Shown here one piece after another: positions 23,388 through 35,060 of a stretch of DNA of 64,000 nt. Source of the stretch: Leptodactylus fallax (taxonomy: Eukaryota > Chordata > Amphibia > Anura > Leptodactylidae); assembly GCA_947044405.1 (NCBI GenBank), contig CAMRHE010000063.1, forward strand, positions 5,320,501 to 5,384,500, written 5' to 3'. The notes under the pieces are model-generated. The model saw nothing but the letters and a program-made list of their open reading frames with translations. It was not told where the DNA came from and did no database searches. Numbering within the stretch: the first letter of the stretch is position 1; every line of letters starts with the position of its first letter. A program made the position numbers and the translations under genes.

Positions 23388-25195
23388 CAGTATTCAGTGC
23401 TGGGGCCGCTGCCGCTGCTCTGATCTATCAGTAATGTCTCAGAACTGGTCACATGGTAACAGCACAACATATGATGAGATATAGCGGTATTCAGTGCTGG
23501 GCGCCGCCGCTGCTCTGATCTATCAGTAATATCTCAGAACTGGTCACATGGTAACAGCACAACATATGATGAGATATAGCGGTATTCAGTGCTGGGGCCG
23601 CCGCCGCTGCTCTCATCTATCAGTAATATCACATGACTTGTCACATGGTAACAGCACAACATATGATGAGATATAGCGGTATTCAGTGCTGGGGCCGCCG
23701 CCGCTGCTGTCATATATCAGTAATATCACATGACTGGTCACATTGTAACAGCACAACCTATGATGAGATATAGCGGTATTCAGTGCTGGGGCCGCCGCTG
23801 CTCTCATCTATCAGTAATATCTCATGACTGGTCACATGGTAACAGCACAACCTATGATGAGATATAGCGGTATTCAGTGCTGGGGCCGCCGCCGCTGCTC
23901 TCATCTATCAGTAATATCACATGACTTGTCACATGGTAACAGCACAACATATGATGAGATATAGCGGTATTCAGTGCTGGGGCCGCCGCCGCTGCTCTGA
24001 TCTATCAGTAATATCTCAGAACTGGTCACATGGTAACAGCACAACATATGATGAGATATAGCGGTATTCAGTGCTGGGGCCGCCGCCGCTGCTCTCATCT
24101 ATCAGTAATATCTCAGAACTGGTCACATGGTAACAGCACAACATATGATGAGATATAGCGGTATTCAGTGCTGGGGCCGCCGCCGCTGCTCTGATCTATC
24201 AGTAATATCTCAGAACTGGTCACATGGTAACAGCACAACATATGATGAGATATAGCGGTATTCAGTGCTGGGGCCGCCGCCGCTGCTCTCATCTATCAGT
24301 AATATCACATGACTTGTCACATGGTAACAGCACAACATATGATGAGATATAGCGGTATTCAGTGCTGGGGCCGCCGCTGCTCTCATCTATCAGTAATATC
24401 ACATGACTTGTCACATGGTAACAGCACAACATATGATGAGATATAGCGGTATTCAGTGCTGGGGCCGCCGCTGCTCTCATCTATCAGTAATATCACATGA
24501 CTGGTCACATGGTAACAGCACAACATATGATGAGATATAGCGCTATTCAGTGCTGGGCCGCCGCTGCTGTCATCTATCAGTAATATCACATGACTGGTCA
24601 CATGGTAACAGCACAACATATGATGAGATATAGCGGTATTCAGTGCTGGGGCTGCCGCCGCTGCTCTCATCTATCAGTAATATCACATGACTGGTCACAT
24701 GGTAACAGCACAACATATGATGAGATATAGCGCTATTCAGTGCTGGGGCCGCCGCCGCTGCTGTCATCTATCAGTAATATCACATGACTGGTCACATGGT
24801 AACAGCGCAACCTATGATGAGATATAGCGATATTCAGTGCTGGGGCCGCCGCTGCTCTCATCTATCAGTAATATCACATGACTGGTCACATGGTAACAGC
24901 ACAACATATGATGAGATATAGCGATATTCAGTGCTGGGGCCGCCGCTGCTCTCATCTATCAGTAATATCTCATGACTGGTCACATGGTAACAGCACAACC
25001 TATGATGAGATATAGCGATATTCAGTGCTGGGGCCGCCGCTGTTCTCATCTATTAGTAATATCTCATGACTGGTCACATGGTAACAGCACAACATATGAT
25101 GAGATATAGCGGTATTCAGTGCTGGGGCCCCGCCGCTGCTCTCATCTATCAGTAATATCACATGACTGGTCACATGGTAACAGCGCAACATATGT
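23388..25195. repeat. Satellite of 91-97 bp units, left block (about 19 copies)
   Basis: Units contain GATGAGATATAGCGGTATTC, AGTGCTGGGGCCGCC and ATCACATGACTGGTCACATG. Length varies by 3 bp through the number of CCG triplets. Several units near the left edge carry CTCAGAACTGG instead of CACATGACTGG. The array continues at 31536 after the BEL/Pao element. Short open frames in it are false. Confidence 0.97.
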
Positions 25196-25366
25196 GAGGA
25201 AGGGGTGTTTTTGGGGGGGGGGGGGGGGGGGTGGTTTTTTTTTTGTAATATACATTTGGGGGTATTGTGAGAGCACACCCTTGGGGGATAGGGGGTTGTG
25301 GGGGGGGGGGGGGGGGGCTGGTTTTTTTTTATTATTTTTTTGTGGGGGGGGGGGGGGGGGGGGAAA
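25193..25366. repeat. G/T low-complexity segment at the left BEL/Pao junction
   Basis: Three long G runs (about 25216-25231, 25300-25317, 25344-25363) alternate with T runs. The satellite stops abruptly at 25193 and the LTR begins at 25367. It matches nothing else here and may be mis-assembled or low-quality sequence. Confidence 0.8.
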
Positions 25367-25367
25367 T

Positions 25368-25726
25368 GCTTGGCTGCAAGTGTGAGGTTGTGAGAGTGTC
25401 CTGTAGTCTCTATGCTAACCAGCAATTTACACCAAGATATCTATCAGATAGTGTTCAACTCAACTGAGGAGGCGTAGATAAGATTCCAGATGCTTTAATC
25501 CAGGTAAATCTTGTAGAACCTCATACAGCAGTAGGTGAAAAATGATGAAATACCAGGAGCTGAGCAGACATGTTGCTTACAAAGAAGTGAAACTAAACTG
25601 AGGGGGGAGAGAGGAGGAGCTACAGCATCACAGCTAAGGATACAGAGAGAGAGAAGGGACAAACTACAAAGACAACAGTATCACAGATACATGTCAGTGA
25701 ATTAAACCAAGTCCTGGGACATGACA
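25368..25726 (-). repeat. BEL/Pao 3' LTR
   Basis: It is about 359 bp and on the minus strand starts TGTCATGTCCCAGG. It is near-identical to 31173-31535. Confidence 0.92.
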
Positions 25727-25995
25727 CTCCCCGCCTGAAATCTTTAGATTTCACTGAAAACAAACATTAAATGTCCTGAGATGTCCATAAAGTCCTCTTC
25801 AAACCTGAAAAACAAAAAAGAAACATGCACAACAAACAATAATCAACAGTTAGTCCAAATAAACCAATCTTCAGGTCGGGAAGCCGCAATTTGCCAACAC
25901 CTCCACCGACCCACACTGTAATCCACAAGAACACGGTTTTAGTTCATGGAAGGAAGCTCCCCGCCATGAGCTGTGAATGGTGTCCTTATCTTCTT

Positions 25996-26553
25996 TTATG
26001 TGACGTCTCCTCTTGGAAGAAGAAGCACCAGTTCATTAATTGGGCGGAAGAAAACTCGCACTGAGCCTTCCTTGGTTACCTTGACCTCCACTTTCCGAGT
26101 CTTCCCATCATCACTAGGGACAACTTTAGTGATGAGACCCATAGGCCATTCATTCCGATGGACTTCTTTATCCCTTAGAAGGACGAGGTCATCCACCTGG
26201 AGATTAGGTTTTGAGGTCTGCCATTTGTGACGGCTCTGTAGCATGTGGAGGTACTCTGTTTTCCAGCGGTGCCAGAACACATTGGACAGGTGTTGAACTT
26301 GTTTCCATTGGCGTCTGTAAATGTCACTGTGATCTAAGATACGTGGAGAGGTAGCAGCAGTACCAATTTTCTGAGTAAGAAGCGTTGCTGGGGTTAAGAT
26401 AATTGGAGATTCAGGGTCTGAAGATACTGGGACAAGTGGCCTTGCATTGATTATCGCAGACACTTCAGCAAGAAAGGTTATTAACGTCTCATGGGTAAGC
26501 AGTGTCGACTTGTGGTCCATCAACATAGTCAAGGATTCTGCGTGTGATCCCAA
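25996..26553 (-). pseudogene. BEL/Pao integrase C-terminal region (frameshifted from the main ORF)
   Basis: About 185 codons in a different frame from the main ORF continue its integrase. The region after the catalytic glutamate includes INARPLVPVSSDPE, then a DUF5641-type C-terminal domain with WHRWKTEYLHMLQSRHKW and DDLVLLRDKEVHRNEWPMG. The frame change lies near 26525-26535 and may be a mutation or a sequence error. The frame closes at 25996. Confidence 0.88.
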
Positions 26554-29500
26554 TCATACGTTCCCAGGAACCTCCCATATGGGATGAATGTGGAGGGTTA
26601 AACGTCCAAGTGCACCCATTGTTGGATAAGAAGTTGTCTAACTGCAGTTCTTTGCAGGCTCCAACGAAGTTAGTGCCACAGTCAGACCTCAGTTGTTTCT
26701 CAGCAGGCAGTGGAGTGTCCCAGTCCATGTTCTCAGTGGTAAGCTGTCTTAGTAGTAGCTTGCCTTGAATGGTGATGGGAGCAATGAAACCAAGAGGATC
26801 ATAAATGCTGTTCACAACAGATAAAACTCCTCGTTTGGTGAAAGGTTTGTCACAAGAAGACACTTGGAATGTGAATGTGTCTTGTTCAGTGTTCCATAGC
26901 AACCCTAGGCTGCGTTGCATAGGAGGAGCATCAGAACTGAGATCAAGATCCTTCAAGTTGATTGCATGATCATCAGAGGGAAATGCCTTCATTACCTCCA
27001 TATTGTTGGAGATGATCTTGTGAAGTCTGAGGTTAGCTACAGACAGCATTTCCTGTGTTCTAGAGAGGAGATCGATCACTTCTTCACTTGCAGGTAAGGA
27101 TTTAAGACCATCATCAACATAGAAGTTCCTCTCAACAAACTGACGAGCATCAGAGCCATACTCTTTCTCACCTTCATGGGCAGTCCTTCTCAGTCCATAG
27201 ATCGCTACTGCAGGAGATGGGCTATTGCCAAAGACACGTACCTTCATCCGGTAATCTATTACTTCATTGTTGACATCATTGTCCTTATGCCATAGGAACC
27301 TGAGATAGTTTCTGTCATCATCCTTAACAATGAAGCAATGAAACATCTGTTGGATGTCGGCCATCACTGCAACTGGTTCCTGTCTGAAACGGATTAAGAC
27401 TCCTATGAGGCTGTTGTTTAGGTTAGGACCAGTGAGGAGCAGGTTGTTGAGAGAGACGCCTTCATACTGAGCACTAGAATCGAACACGACCCTGATTTGG
27501 TTAGGTTTGCGAGGGTGATACACGCCAAATGATGGAAGGTACCAGCATTCTTCTCCTTCCTTTAGTGGAGGTGCAGGTTCTGCATGATCTCTCTCAAAAA
27601 CCTTCTGCATGAAACCTACAAAGTGTTTCTCCATCTCTGGTTTCCTCTTGAGGGTACGTTTTAAAGAGGAAAATCTAGAAACTGCTTGCTTCAGATTGTT
27701 TGGTAGTTTTGATCTCGGGGAGCGGAAAGGTAAGGGTGCTACCCAGCTGTTGGAATCATCTTGAATGAATTCCTTGTCCATAAGTTTGAGAAATTCTTTA
27801 TCAGCTATAGCCGGTGCCAGCTTGTTGTCATCACTTGTTGTATTGAACACTGTTAATCCAAGGGTGTCGTCCCCAGGCAGGAAAGTATTCACGTTGTCTC
27901 GGTGATTATGCAGCCACTTACTGCTGCTTATCTTCTCTTTCACTTGGTAGTGATGTGGACATGGCTGAAAACAAGTGCTGCGACCATTTGGTAACATATG
28001 CGTCTTAAATGAAGAAATATTGGTGGGCCTTTTCATCCTACCTATGCAGACGTTGCCAATGATTACCCATCCTAGATCGAGGCGCTGGGCAAATGGTGCA
28101 TCATGTGGTCCATTAATTTGCTGGCGTATTTTGTGCAGTCTGAGAATGTCTCTACCTAGCAGAAGTAGAATGTCTGCATTTTTGTCAAGGGATGGTATTT
28201 CACTGGCTATAGCCCTTAGATGAGGGTGCTGGAAAGCCGCCTCTGGTGTGGGTATCTCTTCTCTGTTTGATGGTATCTGGTTGCACTCAACAAGTGTGGG
28301 CAAAGGTATCTCCAAATTGCCCTTGAGAGAAGCTATTACTAGACCGTTGGCCCTTGTTCCAGAAACCTCTGATATGCCACTACAAGTACCCAAGGTATAC
28401 GGATAAGTATCACCCTTTAAGTTAAACAGATCAAAGAGTTCTGACCTTGCAAGTGAGTGGTTGCTCTGGTCGTCCAAAATGGCATACACCCTCAGAGCCC
28501 TTTCTGGTTGGCCCTTGGGGTATATATTGACTAGGCATATCCTTGCACAGGACTTGTCACAAAGGTCTTCTCCGCAGACTTCTGTACATGAGGAAGATAC
28601 TGTGGTAGTATTTGCTGCTTGATCTGTGTTCTCCCCGCCATGCTTAGTTGGGGAAGGGGAACCTCTAGGTGGTGTGGCACTAGGCTGGGATGGATGAAGA
28701 GCTTGTACATGGTTCTCACTGCCACACTCTATACACTTAATAGCAATTTTACAGTCTCTAGCAACATGTTCAGTAGAGGCACAACATTTGAAACATATCC
28801 CTAGTTTCTTAAGAAGCTCTCTACGTTCCTGGATTGGTTTCCTCCTGAAGCCAATACACTTCTTGAGGGGATGAGGCTTCTTGTGAATAGGACACAGACG
28901 GTTAGGATTTTCTACCTTTTCGTCTTGGTTGCTGTTGCAACTGCTTTCTTCTGGTGCTGATGTAGGTATAGGAAGAATATCAGTCTTTTTCACCAAAACT
29001 GGGCCTTTGCGGTTTCTGTAGTTAGAATGTGAGCGGTCATACTTAATAGGAGGTGAACCAGGAACACTGGGATCCCCATAGGAAAAGCTTGGGTCATTCT
29101 TGGATTCTGCAATGTTCTTGATAAACTCACAGAAGTAGGAAAATGGAGGAAAGGAGACTCTATTCTCATTTTTGTATCTTGACCCAACTGTGGTCCACCT
29201 TTCTTGAATATTATATGGCAACTTGGTGACTATCGGGTTTACCCCACGAGCAGTGTCCAGGTAACTGAGGCCCGGTAGGAGAGTGTCCGCCTTAGCCAGT
29301 AGGAGCTCCATGAGTAGGTCACTAAGTTCTTGAAATTTCTGATGATCCTTACCAGATATCTTTGGAAACCCTTGCAACCGTTTGAACAGAGCATTCTCTA
29401 TTGCTTCAGGACTGCCATAGGTTTTCTCCAGTCTTTCCCAAGCAGCGGTAAGGCCTGCTATGGGGTTGTAAATGTGGACGGATCTGAGTCTTTTAGCACG

Positions 29501-30958
29501 TTCTGTGGACTGTGGGCCAAGCCACCGGATAAGCAAATCTAATTCTTCAGCTGCAGTAACGCCAAGGTCACTAATTGCAGTTTTGAAGGCACATTTCCAG
29601 CCTCTGTAGTTCTCAGGTTGGTCATCGAACCTTGTGAGTCCAGTCTTAGTAAGCTCACGGCGAACCATGTACCTTGCAAACTCTGACATGTCTGTTCTCT
29701 CTGACTTTAAATATTGAGTTGCTGGCTGAGTAGCGGTGATTACGTTGTTAGTGGGGTTCTGGTTAACAGAGGTAGGTAGTGTAGGGGCTGCGTAGGCATT
29801 CAGCCTAGGAGCTAGCTTAAAGTCCATAGGTTTAGCCACATATGGATGTGAGACTGGACGGTTGTTTGCAGTCTGGTAGTATGGTGTCACATTGGTGTTT
29901 ACCTGAGTATCAGTATATTGCATTTGCTGAGGTGCAAGGCTTTGGGAATCCATAAAGGAAGAAGAAACTGGATGCTGGACAGGCAGGGCATTGTACTGAC
30001 CTTGAATGCAGTGTGCTGCAGAAGATTCTGTGCCCTGTTGCTCTGGAGAAATGTTGTCCCTGACAGGAACATTTGTGGCAAATAGGGATTCACTGCTTTG
30101 GCTTAGTACATAGTCTCTTGTGCGCTTGAGGGGATCCTCTGCTTCCACATCACACAAACTGGTGCTGTCGCTTTCACTTCCACTGCTGGCCTGCTCTAAA
30201 ATGCTTAACCTTGCCATGGCTGCAGCATGCTCATACTGTTTCTCTAGAGCCTCTAGTTCTGCCCTTTTTTGAGCTGCATTAGCTTCCATTGCTGCTGCAT
30301 TAGCTTCCATTTCTGCTTTCTGTTGAGCTGCCTTAGCTTCCATCGCTGCTTTCTGTTGAGCTACCTTAGCTTCCATCTCTGCTTTCTGTTGTGCAAAGGC
30401 TGCCTGTAGCTTGGTAGCTTCCGCCTCTGCACGTGCTTTTATAAGTTGCTCACTGAGTGTGGAAGATTTTGAGGAACGTGACTTAGATGTACGCTTTGAA
30501 CGCTTGGTAAACTCAGAAACGTGGGATGCCATTTCCTGCAGTTGCGCAATTCTTGCCTCTGTCCTTAACTTAGTTTCATGTACTAAGCTGTCTCGTTCTG
30601 AATTGAGATGCTGGAAGCTTTGCAATTGAGCTAAAGAATCGTCTGTATGTAGTTTTCTCAAAATGCTTTCATACTCCTCAGCTTTCATTTTATAATGTCC
30701 ATGCATAGCACAAAGCTGTTGCAGAGCTCCCTCTAGTGGTGATACATGGTATGCAGGCAAGCACATGGCAGATATCTTAGTCTGTATTTTCTGCCACCAT
30801 TTTGAGAGTTCACGGGAAAGTTCATGCTTTAAACCTTCTAGATTGTCTCTAACCTTCCACGTAGGTTTAATCAAGCGTCTAGCCTTCTCACTGGGCTGCA
30901 GACTGAGGTCCACACTACCTTGTGCTTCAGGGTGCCCTTCAGCCATGATGCAACACAA
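26489..30958 (-). CDS. BEL/Pao gag-pol polyprotein, 1489 codons, with an in-frame deletion
   Basis: Order of parts: N-terminal gag with a QQKAEMEAK-type coiled coil (about 170-250); DUF1759 region (about 430-620); zinc knuckles with CFKC (722-725) and CIEC (742-745); DUF1758 aspartic protease with LDDQSN (828-833); reverse transcriptase with YVDD at 1280-1283; and the A17/BEL connection region to about 1422. The sequence then jumps directly to the integrase core at RSDCGTN (D1426) and SWER (E1466). The RNase H domain, integrase zinc finger and first catalytic aspartate are absent, although the frame stays open across the junction (about 26690). After 1475 the frame is lost and the integrase continues at 25996-26553. 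The family copies itself through RNA; this copy cannot make a complete enzyme set. Confidence 0.92.
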   Translation of the reverse strand: MCCIMAEGHPEAQGSVDLSLQPSEKARRLIKPTWKVRDNLEGLKHELSRELSKWWQKIQTKISAMCLPAYHVSPLEGALQQLCAMHGHYKMKAEEYESILRKLHTDDSLAQLQSFQHLNSERDSLVHETKLRTEARIAQLQEMASHVSEFTKRSKRTSKSRSSKSSTLSEQLIKARAEAEATKLQAAFAQQKAEMEAKVAQQKAAMEAKAAQQKAEMEANAAAMEANAAQKRAELEALEKQYEHAAAMARLSILEQASSGSESDSTSLCDVEAEDPLKRTRDYVLSQSSESLFATNVPVRDNISPEQQGTESSAAHCIQGQYNALPVQHPVSSSFMDSQSLAPQQMQYTDTQVNTNVTPYYQTANNRPVSHPYVAKPMDFKLAPRLNAYAAPTLPTSVNQNPTNNVITATQPATQYLKSERTDMSEFARYMVRRELTKTGLTRFDDQPENYRGWKCAFKTAISDLGVTAAEELDLLIRWLGPQSTERAKRLRSVHIYNPIAGLTAAWERLEKTYGSPEAIENALFKRLQGFPKISGKDHQKFQELSDLLMELLLAKADTLLPGLSYLDTARGVNPIVTKLPYNIQERWTTVGSRYKNENRVSFPPFSYFCEFIKNIAESKNDPSFSYGDPSVPGSPPIKYDRSHSNYRNRKGPVLVKKTDILPIPTSAPEESSCNSNQDEKVENPNRLCPIHKKPHPLKKCIGFRRKPIQERRELLKKLGICFKCCASTEHVARDCKIAIKCIECGSENHVQALHPSQPSATPPRGSPSPTKHGGENTDQAANTTTVSSSCTEVCGEDLCDKSCARICLVNIYPKGQPERALRVYAILDDQSNHSLARSELFDLFNLKGDTYPYTLGTCSGISEVSGTRANGLVIASLKGNLEIPLPTLVECNQIPSNREEIPTPEAAFQHPHLRAIASEIPSLDKNADILLLLGRDILRLHKIRQQINGPHDAPFAQRLDLGWVIIGNVCIGRMKRPTNISSFKTHMLPNGRSTCFQPCPHHYQVKEKISSSKWLHNHRDNVNTFLPGDDTLGLTVFNTTSDDNKLAPAIADKEFLKLMDKEFIQDDSNSWVAPLPFRSPRSKLPNNLKQAVSRFSSLKRTLKRKPEMEKHFVGFMQKVFERDHAEPAPPLKEGEECWYLPSFGVYHPRKPNQIRVVFDSSAQYEGVSLNNLLLTGPNLNNSLIGVLIRFRQEPVAVMADIQQMFHCFIVKDDDRNYLRFLWHKDNDVNNEVIDYRMKVRVFGNSPSPAVAIYGLRRTAHEGEKEYGSDARQFVERNFYVDDGLKSLPASEEVIDLLSRTQEMLSVANLRLHKIISNNMEVMKAFPSDDHAINLKDLDLSSDAPPMQRSLGLLWNTEQDTFTFQVSSCDKPFTKRGVLSVVNSIYDPLGFIAPITIQGKLLLRQLTTENMDWDTPLPAEKQLRSDCGTNFVGACKELQLDNFLSNNGCTWTFNPPHSSHMGGSWERMIGITRRILDYVDGPQVDTAYP

Positions 30959-31172
30959 ACAGGATATATATAACTTTGCTGGAGTGAGATGGCTGCTTGA
31001 TAGAATCTTCTATGCTGAGGGGGTCTGAGCTGCAGATGCAACTTACGCAATGCTGATTCCTTCTGGCTTCAGGTAACTTGCTGTGACTGACTGTATGTCA
31101 GAAGTTGGTGAACTGTCTTACAGCCGTATCTGGCAGTCTTTATGCATCATTTTTCACTGTTCTGACTCAATA

Positions 31173-31535
31173 GCTTGGCTGCAAGTGTGAGGTTGTGAGA
31201 GTGTCCTGTAGTCTCTATGCTAACCAGCAATTTACACCAAGATATCTATCAGATAGTGTTCAACTCAACTGAGGAGGCGTAGATAAGATTCCAGATGCTT
31301 TAATCCAGGTAAATCTTGTAGAACCTCATACAGCAGTAGGTGAAAAATGATGAAATACCAGGAGCTGAGCAGACATGTTGCTTACAAAGAAGTGAAACTA
31401 AACTGAGGGGGGGAGAGAGGGGAGGAGCTACAGCATCACAGCTAAGGATACAGAGAGAGAAAAGGGACAAACTACAAAGACAAACAGTATCACAGATATA
31501 TGTCAGTGAATTAAACCAAGTCCTGGGACATGACA
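31173..31535 (-). repeat. BEL/Pao 5' LTR
   Basis: It is about 363 bp. Compared with the other LTR it has two substitutions and four extra bases, all in G-rich or A-rich runs. It is followed on the plus strand directly by satellite sequence. Confidence 0.92.
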
Positions 31536-33555
31536 CATGGTAACAGCACAACATATGATGAGATATAGCGGTATTCAGTGCTGGGGCCGCCGCTGCTGTC
31601 ATCTATCAGTAATATCACATGACTGGTCACATGGTAACAGCACAACATATGATGAGATATAGCGGTATTCAGTGCTGGGGCCGCCGCCACTGCTCTCATC
31701 TATCAGTAATATCACATGACTGGTCACATGGTAACAGCGCAACCTATGATGAGATATAGCGATATTCAGTGCTGGGGCCGCCGCTGCTCTCATCTATCAG
31801 CCGCCCTCTCTAATATCACATGACTGGTCACATGGTAACAGCACAACATATGATGAGATATAGCGCTATTCAGTGCTGGGCGGCCGCTGCTTGTCATCTA
31901 TCAGTAATATCTCATGACTGGTCACATGGTAACAGCGCAACCTATGATGAGATATAGCGGTATTCAGTGCTGGGGCCGCCGCACGGTGCTGGGGGCGCCG
32001 CGGCTCTCATCTATTAGTAATATCTCATGACTGGTCACATGGTAACAGCACAACATATGATGAGATATAGTGGTATTCAGTGCTGGGCCGCCGCTGCTGT
32101 CATCTATCAGTAATATCTCATGACTGGTCACATGGTAACAGCGCAACCTATGATGAGATATAGCGGTATTCAATGCTGGGGCCGCCGCTGTTCTCATCTA
32201 TTAGTAATATTTTATGACTGGTCACATGGTAACAGCACAACATATGATAAGATATAGCGGTATTCAGTGCTGGGGCCACCGCTGCTCTCATCTATCAGTA
32301 ATATCACATGACTGGTCACATGGTAACAGCACAACCTATGATGAGATATAGCGGTATTCAGTGCTGGGGCTGCTGCTGCTGCTGTCATCTATCAGTAATA
32401 TCACATGACTGGTCACATTGTAACAGCACAACCTATGATGAGATATAGCGATATTCAGTGCTGGGGCCGCCGCTGCTCTCATCTATCAGTAATATCTCAT
32501 GACTGGTCACATGGTAACAGCACAACATATGATGAGATATAGCGGTATTCAGTGCTGGGGCCGCCGCTGCTCTCATCTATCAGTAATATCTCATGACTGG
32601 TCACATGGTAACAGCACAACATATGATGAGATATAGCGGTATTCAGTGCTGGGGCCGCCGCTGCTGTCATATATCAGTAATATCACATGACTGGTCACAT
32701 GGTAAGAGCACAACATATGATGAGATATAGCGGTATTCATTGCTGGGGCTGCCGCTGCTGCTGTCATCTATCAGTAATATCACATGACTGGTCACATTGT
32801 AACAGCACAACCTATAATGAGATATAGCGGTATTCAGTGCTGGGGCTGCCGCCGCTGCTGTCATCTATCAGTAATATCACATGACTGGTCACATGGTAAC
32901 AGCACAACATATGATGAGATATAGCGGTATTCAGTGCTGGGGCTGCCGCCGCTGCTGTCATCTATCAGTAATATCACATGACTGGTCACATTGTAACAGC
33001 ACAACCTATGATGAGATATAGCGGTATTCAGTGCTGGGGCTGCCGCCGCTGCTGTCATCTATCAGTAATATCACATGACTGGTCACATGGTAAGAGCACA
33101 ACATATGATGAGATATAGCGGTATTCATTGCTGGGGCCGCCGCCGCTGTTGTCATATATCAGTAATATCACATGACTGGTCACATTGTAACAGCACAACC
33201 TATGATGAGATATAGCGGTATTCAGTGCTGGGGCTGCCGCCGCTGCTGTCATCTATCAGTAATATCACATGACTGGTCACATGGTAACAGCACAACATAT
33301 GATGAGATATAGGCTATGATGAGATATAGCGGTATTCAGTGCTGGGGCCGCCGCCCAGAAGGGTTCAGCGGGGCCGCCCTGCTGTCATATATCAGTAATA
33401 TCACATGACTGGTCACATGGTAACAGCGCAACCTATGATGAGATATAGCGATATTCAGTGCTGGGGCCGCCGCTGCTCTCATCTATCAGTAATATCTCAT
33501 GACTGGTCACATGGTAACAGCACAACATATGATGAGATATAGCGGTATTCACTGC
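31536..33555. repeat. Satellite of 91-97 bp units, right block (about 21 copies)
   Basis: Same unit as 23388-25195. Between about 32667 and 33252 the copies repeat in pairs of 194 bp, marked by alternating ACATGGTAAGAGC / ACATTGTAACAGC variants. Two units near 31800 and 33300-33370 carry small scrambled insertions. It ends at GGTATTCACTGCCTG. Confidence 0.97.
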
Positions 33556-34480
33556 CTGTGAGTAATAATGGATGTGGCTGTCTTCAGTGTCTGCTGTGGT
33601 CCAGGACGTTTCCTGTTAGTCAGTGTTCAGACCAGAAGGTGTTTGTTTTTCTCTGTTTTGCCAAAAAAAAAAAAAAAAAACTACGATTTTAACCATTTCC
33701 ATACTAGATGCTTTAACCCTTTCCAGACCAGGAACATTTTCAAGTTTTTTGTATGTGCAGTTTTGAGGGCTGTAACATTTTTATCATTTGCGTTATTCAA
33801 CTAATTTCTGCGTCTTTTTTCGGAGACACATAGGACTTTATTTTTATGTTGTTTTTACTCTTGCATGTGTTTTCATTTTTTTTATATATGGGAAAATATA
33901 AACAAAAGTGGAGAGGAAGCTGGTACATTTAGCCCCAGCAGCTCTAACACACGCTGATCCCGGTGGATCAAGTGACCGCCGGGTCAGAGGGGAGCTGCAA
34001 GATGGCGGCGCCCATAGTGCTGTATACAGCGCTCATTGAGTGCTGTATACTCAGCGATCGGGAAGGCAGGGAAGGTAATAAACCTTCCCTGTCTTCTCTC
34101 TGGGAGCTCCGGCTGAAGTTACAGTCGGGTCACTGTTTCAGCAGCTGCGTCAGTGTCTCCATCTGTGGTGAGCCCGGTGTACCTACCTGTACTGATACCA
34201 ACCGTCCACACTATCTATGATCATTCTGTCTTCTATATATGTATATTTTTATATCTTTGTATATATGTCCATACCTGCCAACTTTCAAAGAGCAGAATGT
34301 GTGGTGCGCTATGCGTGCCGTGAAAAATTTAGCTCCACCCACTTCTACATTGACTCCGGTCATTCTCACCCATTTTTCTTTGTGCTCCCACACAGTATAA
34401 TACTCCTACAGTCACCCTAACATTATATGCCCCCACATTATAATGTTCCCCTCCAATTGCCCCACAGTATGAAGTCCCTC
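33556..34480. other. Intergenic, no gene recognised
   Basis: Contains an A run at 33663-33680 and scattered AT-rich sequence. Open frames are short and unconvincing. Confidence 0.45.
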
Positions 34481-35060
34481 TCCTTGTGCCCAAGTTTAAA
34501 CTGGGGGCAGATAGAAGGGGACATTAAACTGGGCAGCTGGAGATGTACATTAAACCATGGGGTTAGCTGAAGTGGGACATTAAACTGGGGGCAACTAGAG
34601 GCAGACATGTCCCCCTCCAGTTGCCCCCAGTTTAATTGCTCCCCTTCATCTACCCCCAGTTTAATTACCCCCCTACATCTGCCACCACTTTAAAGTTCTA
34701 CTTTATCTGACACCAATTTAATGTCCCTCTTTATCTGACGCCAGTTTAATATCCCCCTTTATCTGCCACCATCTTAATGTCCCCCTTCATCTGCCCCCAG
34801 TTTAATGTTCCCTTTTATCTTTCCCAAGTCTACTGTCCCACCCAAAGTTTAACATAATAAAATCACTGATACTCACCTCTCCTCGCCCCCCTGCGGTCTC
34901 TTCTCCTGGAGTGTTCAGGAAGCTGCAGGCGTGATGTGAGTGACGTCATCATATCATGCCCACAGCTCCCGGGGCTGGAGCAGGCAGAGGGGAACAGTGG
35001 TGACGCAAGAGCTGTCCGCGGACGGCTCCTGCTTCGCCATTGTATTCAACTCATCTGCGT
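34481..35060. repeat. Foldback/tandem repeat with CCCCCAGTTTAATG and a CRE palindrome
   Basis: At 34495-34640 GACATTAAACTGGGGGCA faces TTGCCCCCAGTTTAAT. Degenerate units of CATCTGCCCCCAGTTTAATG of about 28 bp then run to 34860. The following part has ACTCACCTCTCCTCGCC and TGACGTCA at 34941-34948, as in the foldback family at 13290 and 15170. Non-coding. Confidence 0.6.

Larger units (their letters stand above)
25367..31535 (-). mobile_element. BEL/Pao LTR retrotransposon, internally deleted
   Basis: Two LTRs (25368-25726 and 31173-31535) flank a gag-pol region on the minus strand. A purine tract (AGGCGGGGAG) precedes the downstream LTR start TGTCATG, as a polypurine tract should. The LTRs differ by only two substitutions and four inserted bases. 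The element interrupts the 97-bp satellite. The right flank resumes the satellite at CATGGTAACAGC, but the left flank is low-complexity sequence, so no target duplication can be seen. Confidence 0.92.

Noticed and set aside
23388..25195. Repeated 63-65 codon minus-strand frames with SSYVVLLPCD
   Set aside because: Same satellite unit translated again and again; no start context or family.
25119..25467. Glycine-rich open frames next to the BEL/Pao LTR
   Set aside because: They result from G runs of doubtful quality.
26544..31028. Plus-strand open frames across the BEL/Pao region
   Set aside because: Antisense shadows of the polyprotein gene.
31130..31172. Primer-binding site next to the BEL/Pao 5' LTR
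   Set aside because: No convincing complement to a tRNA 3' end could be identified by eye.
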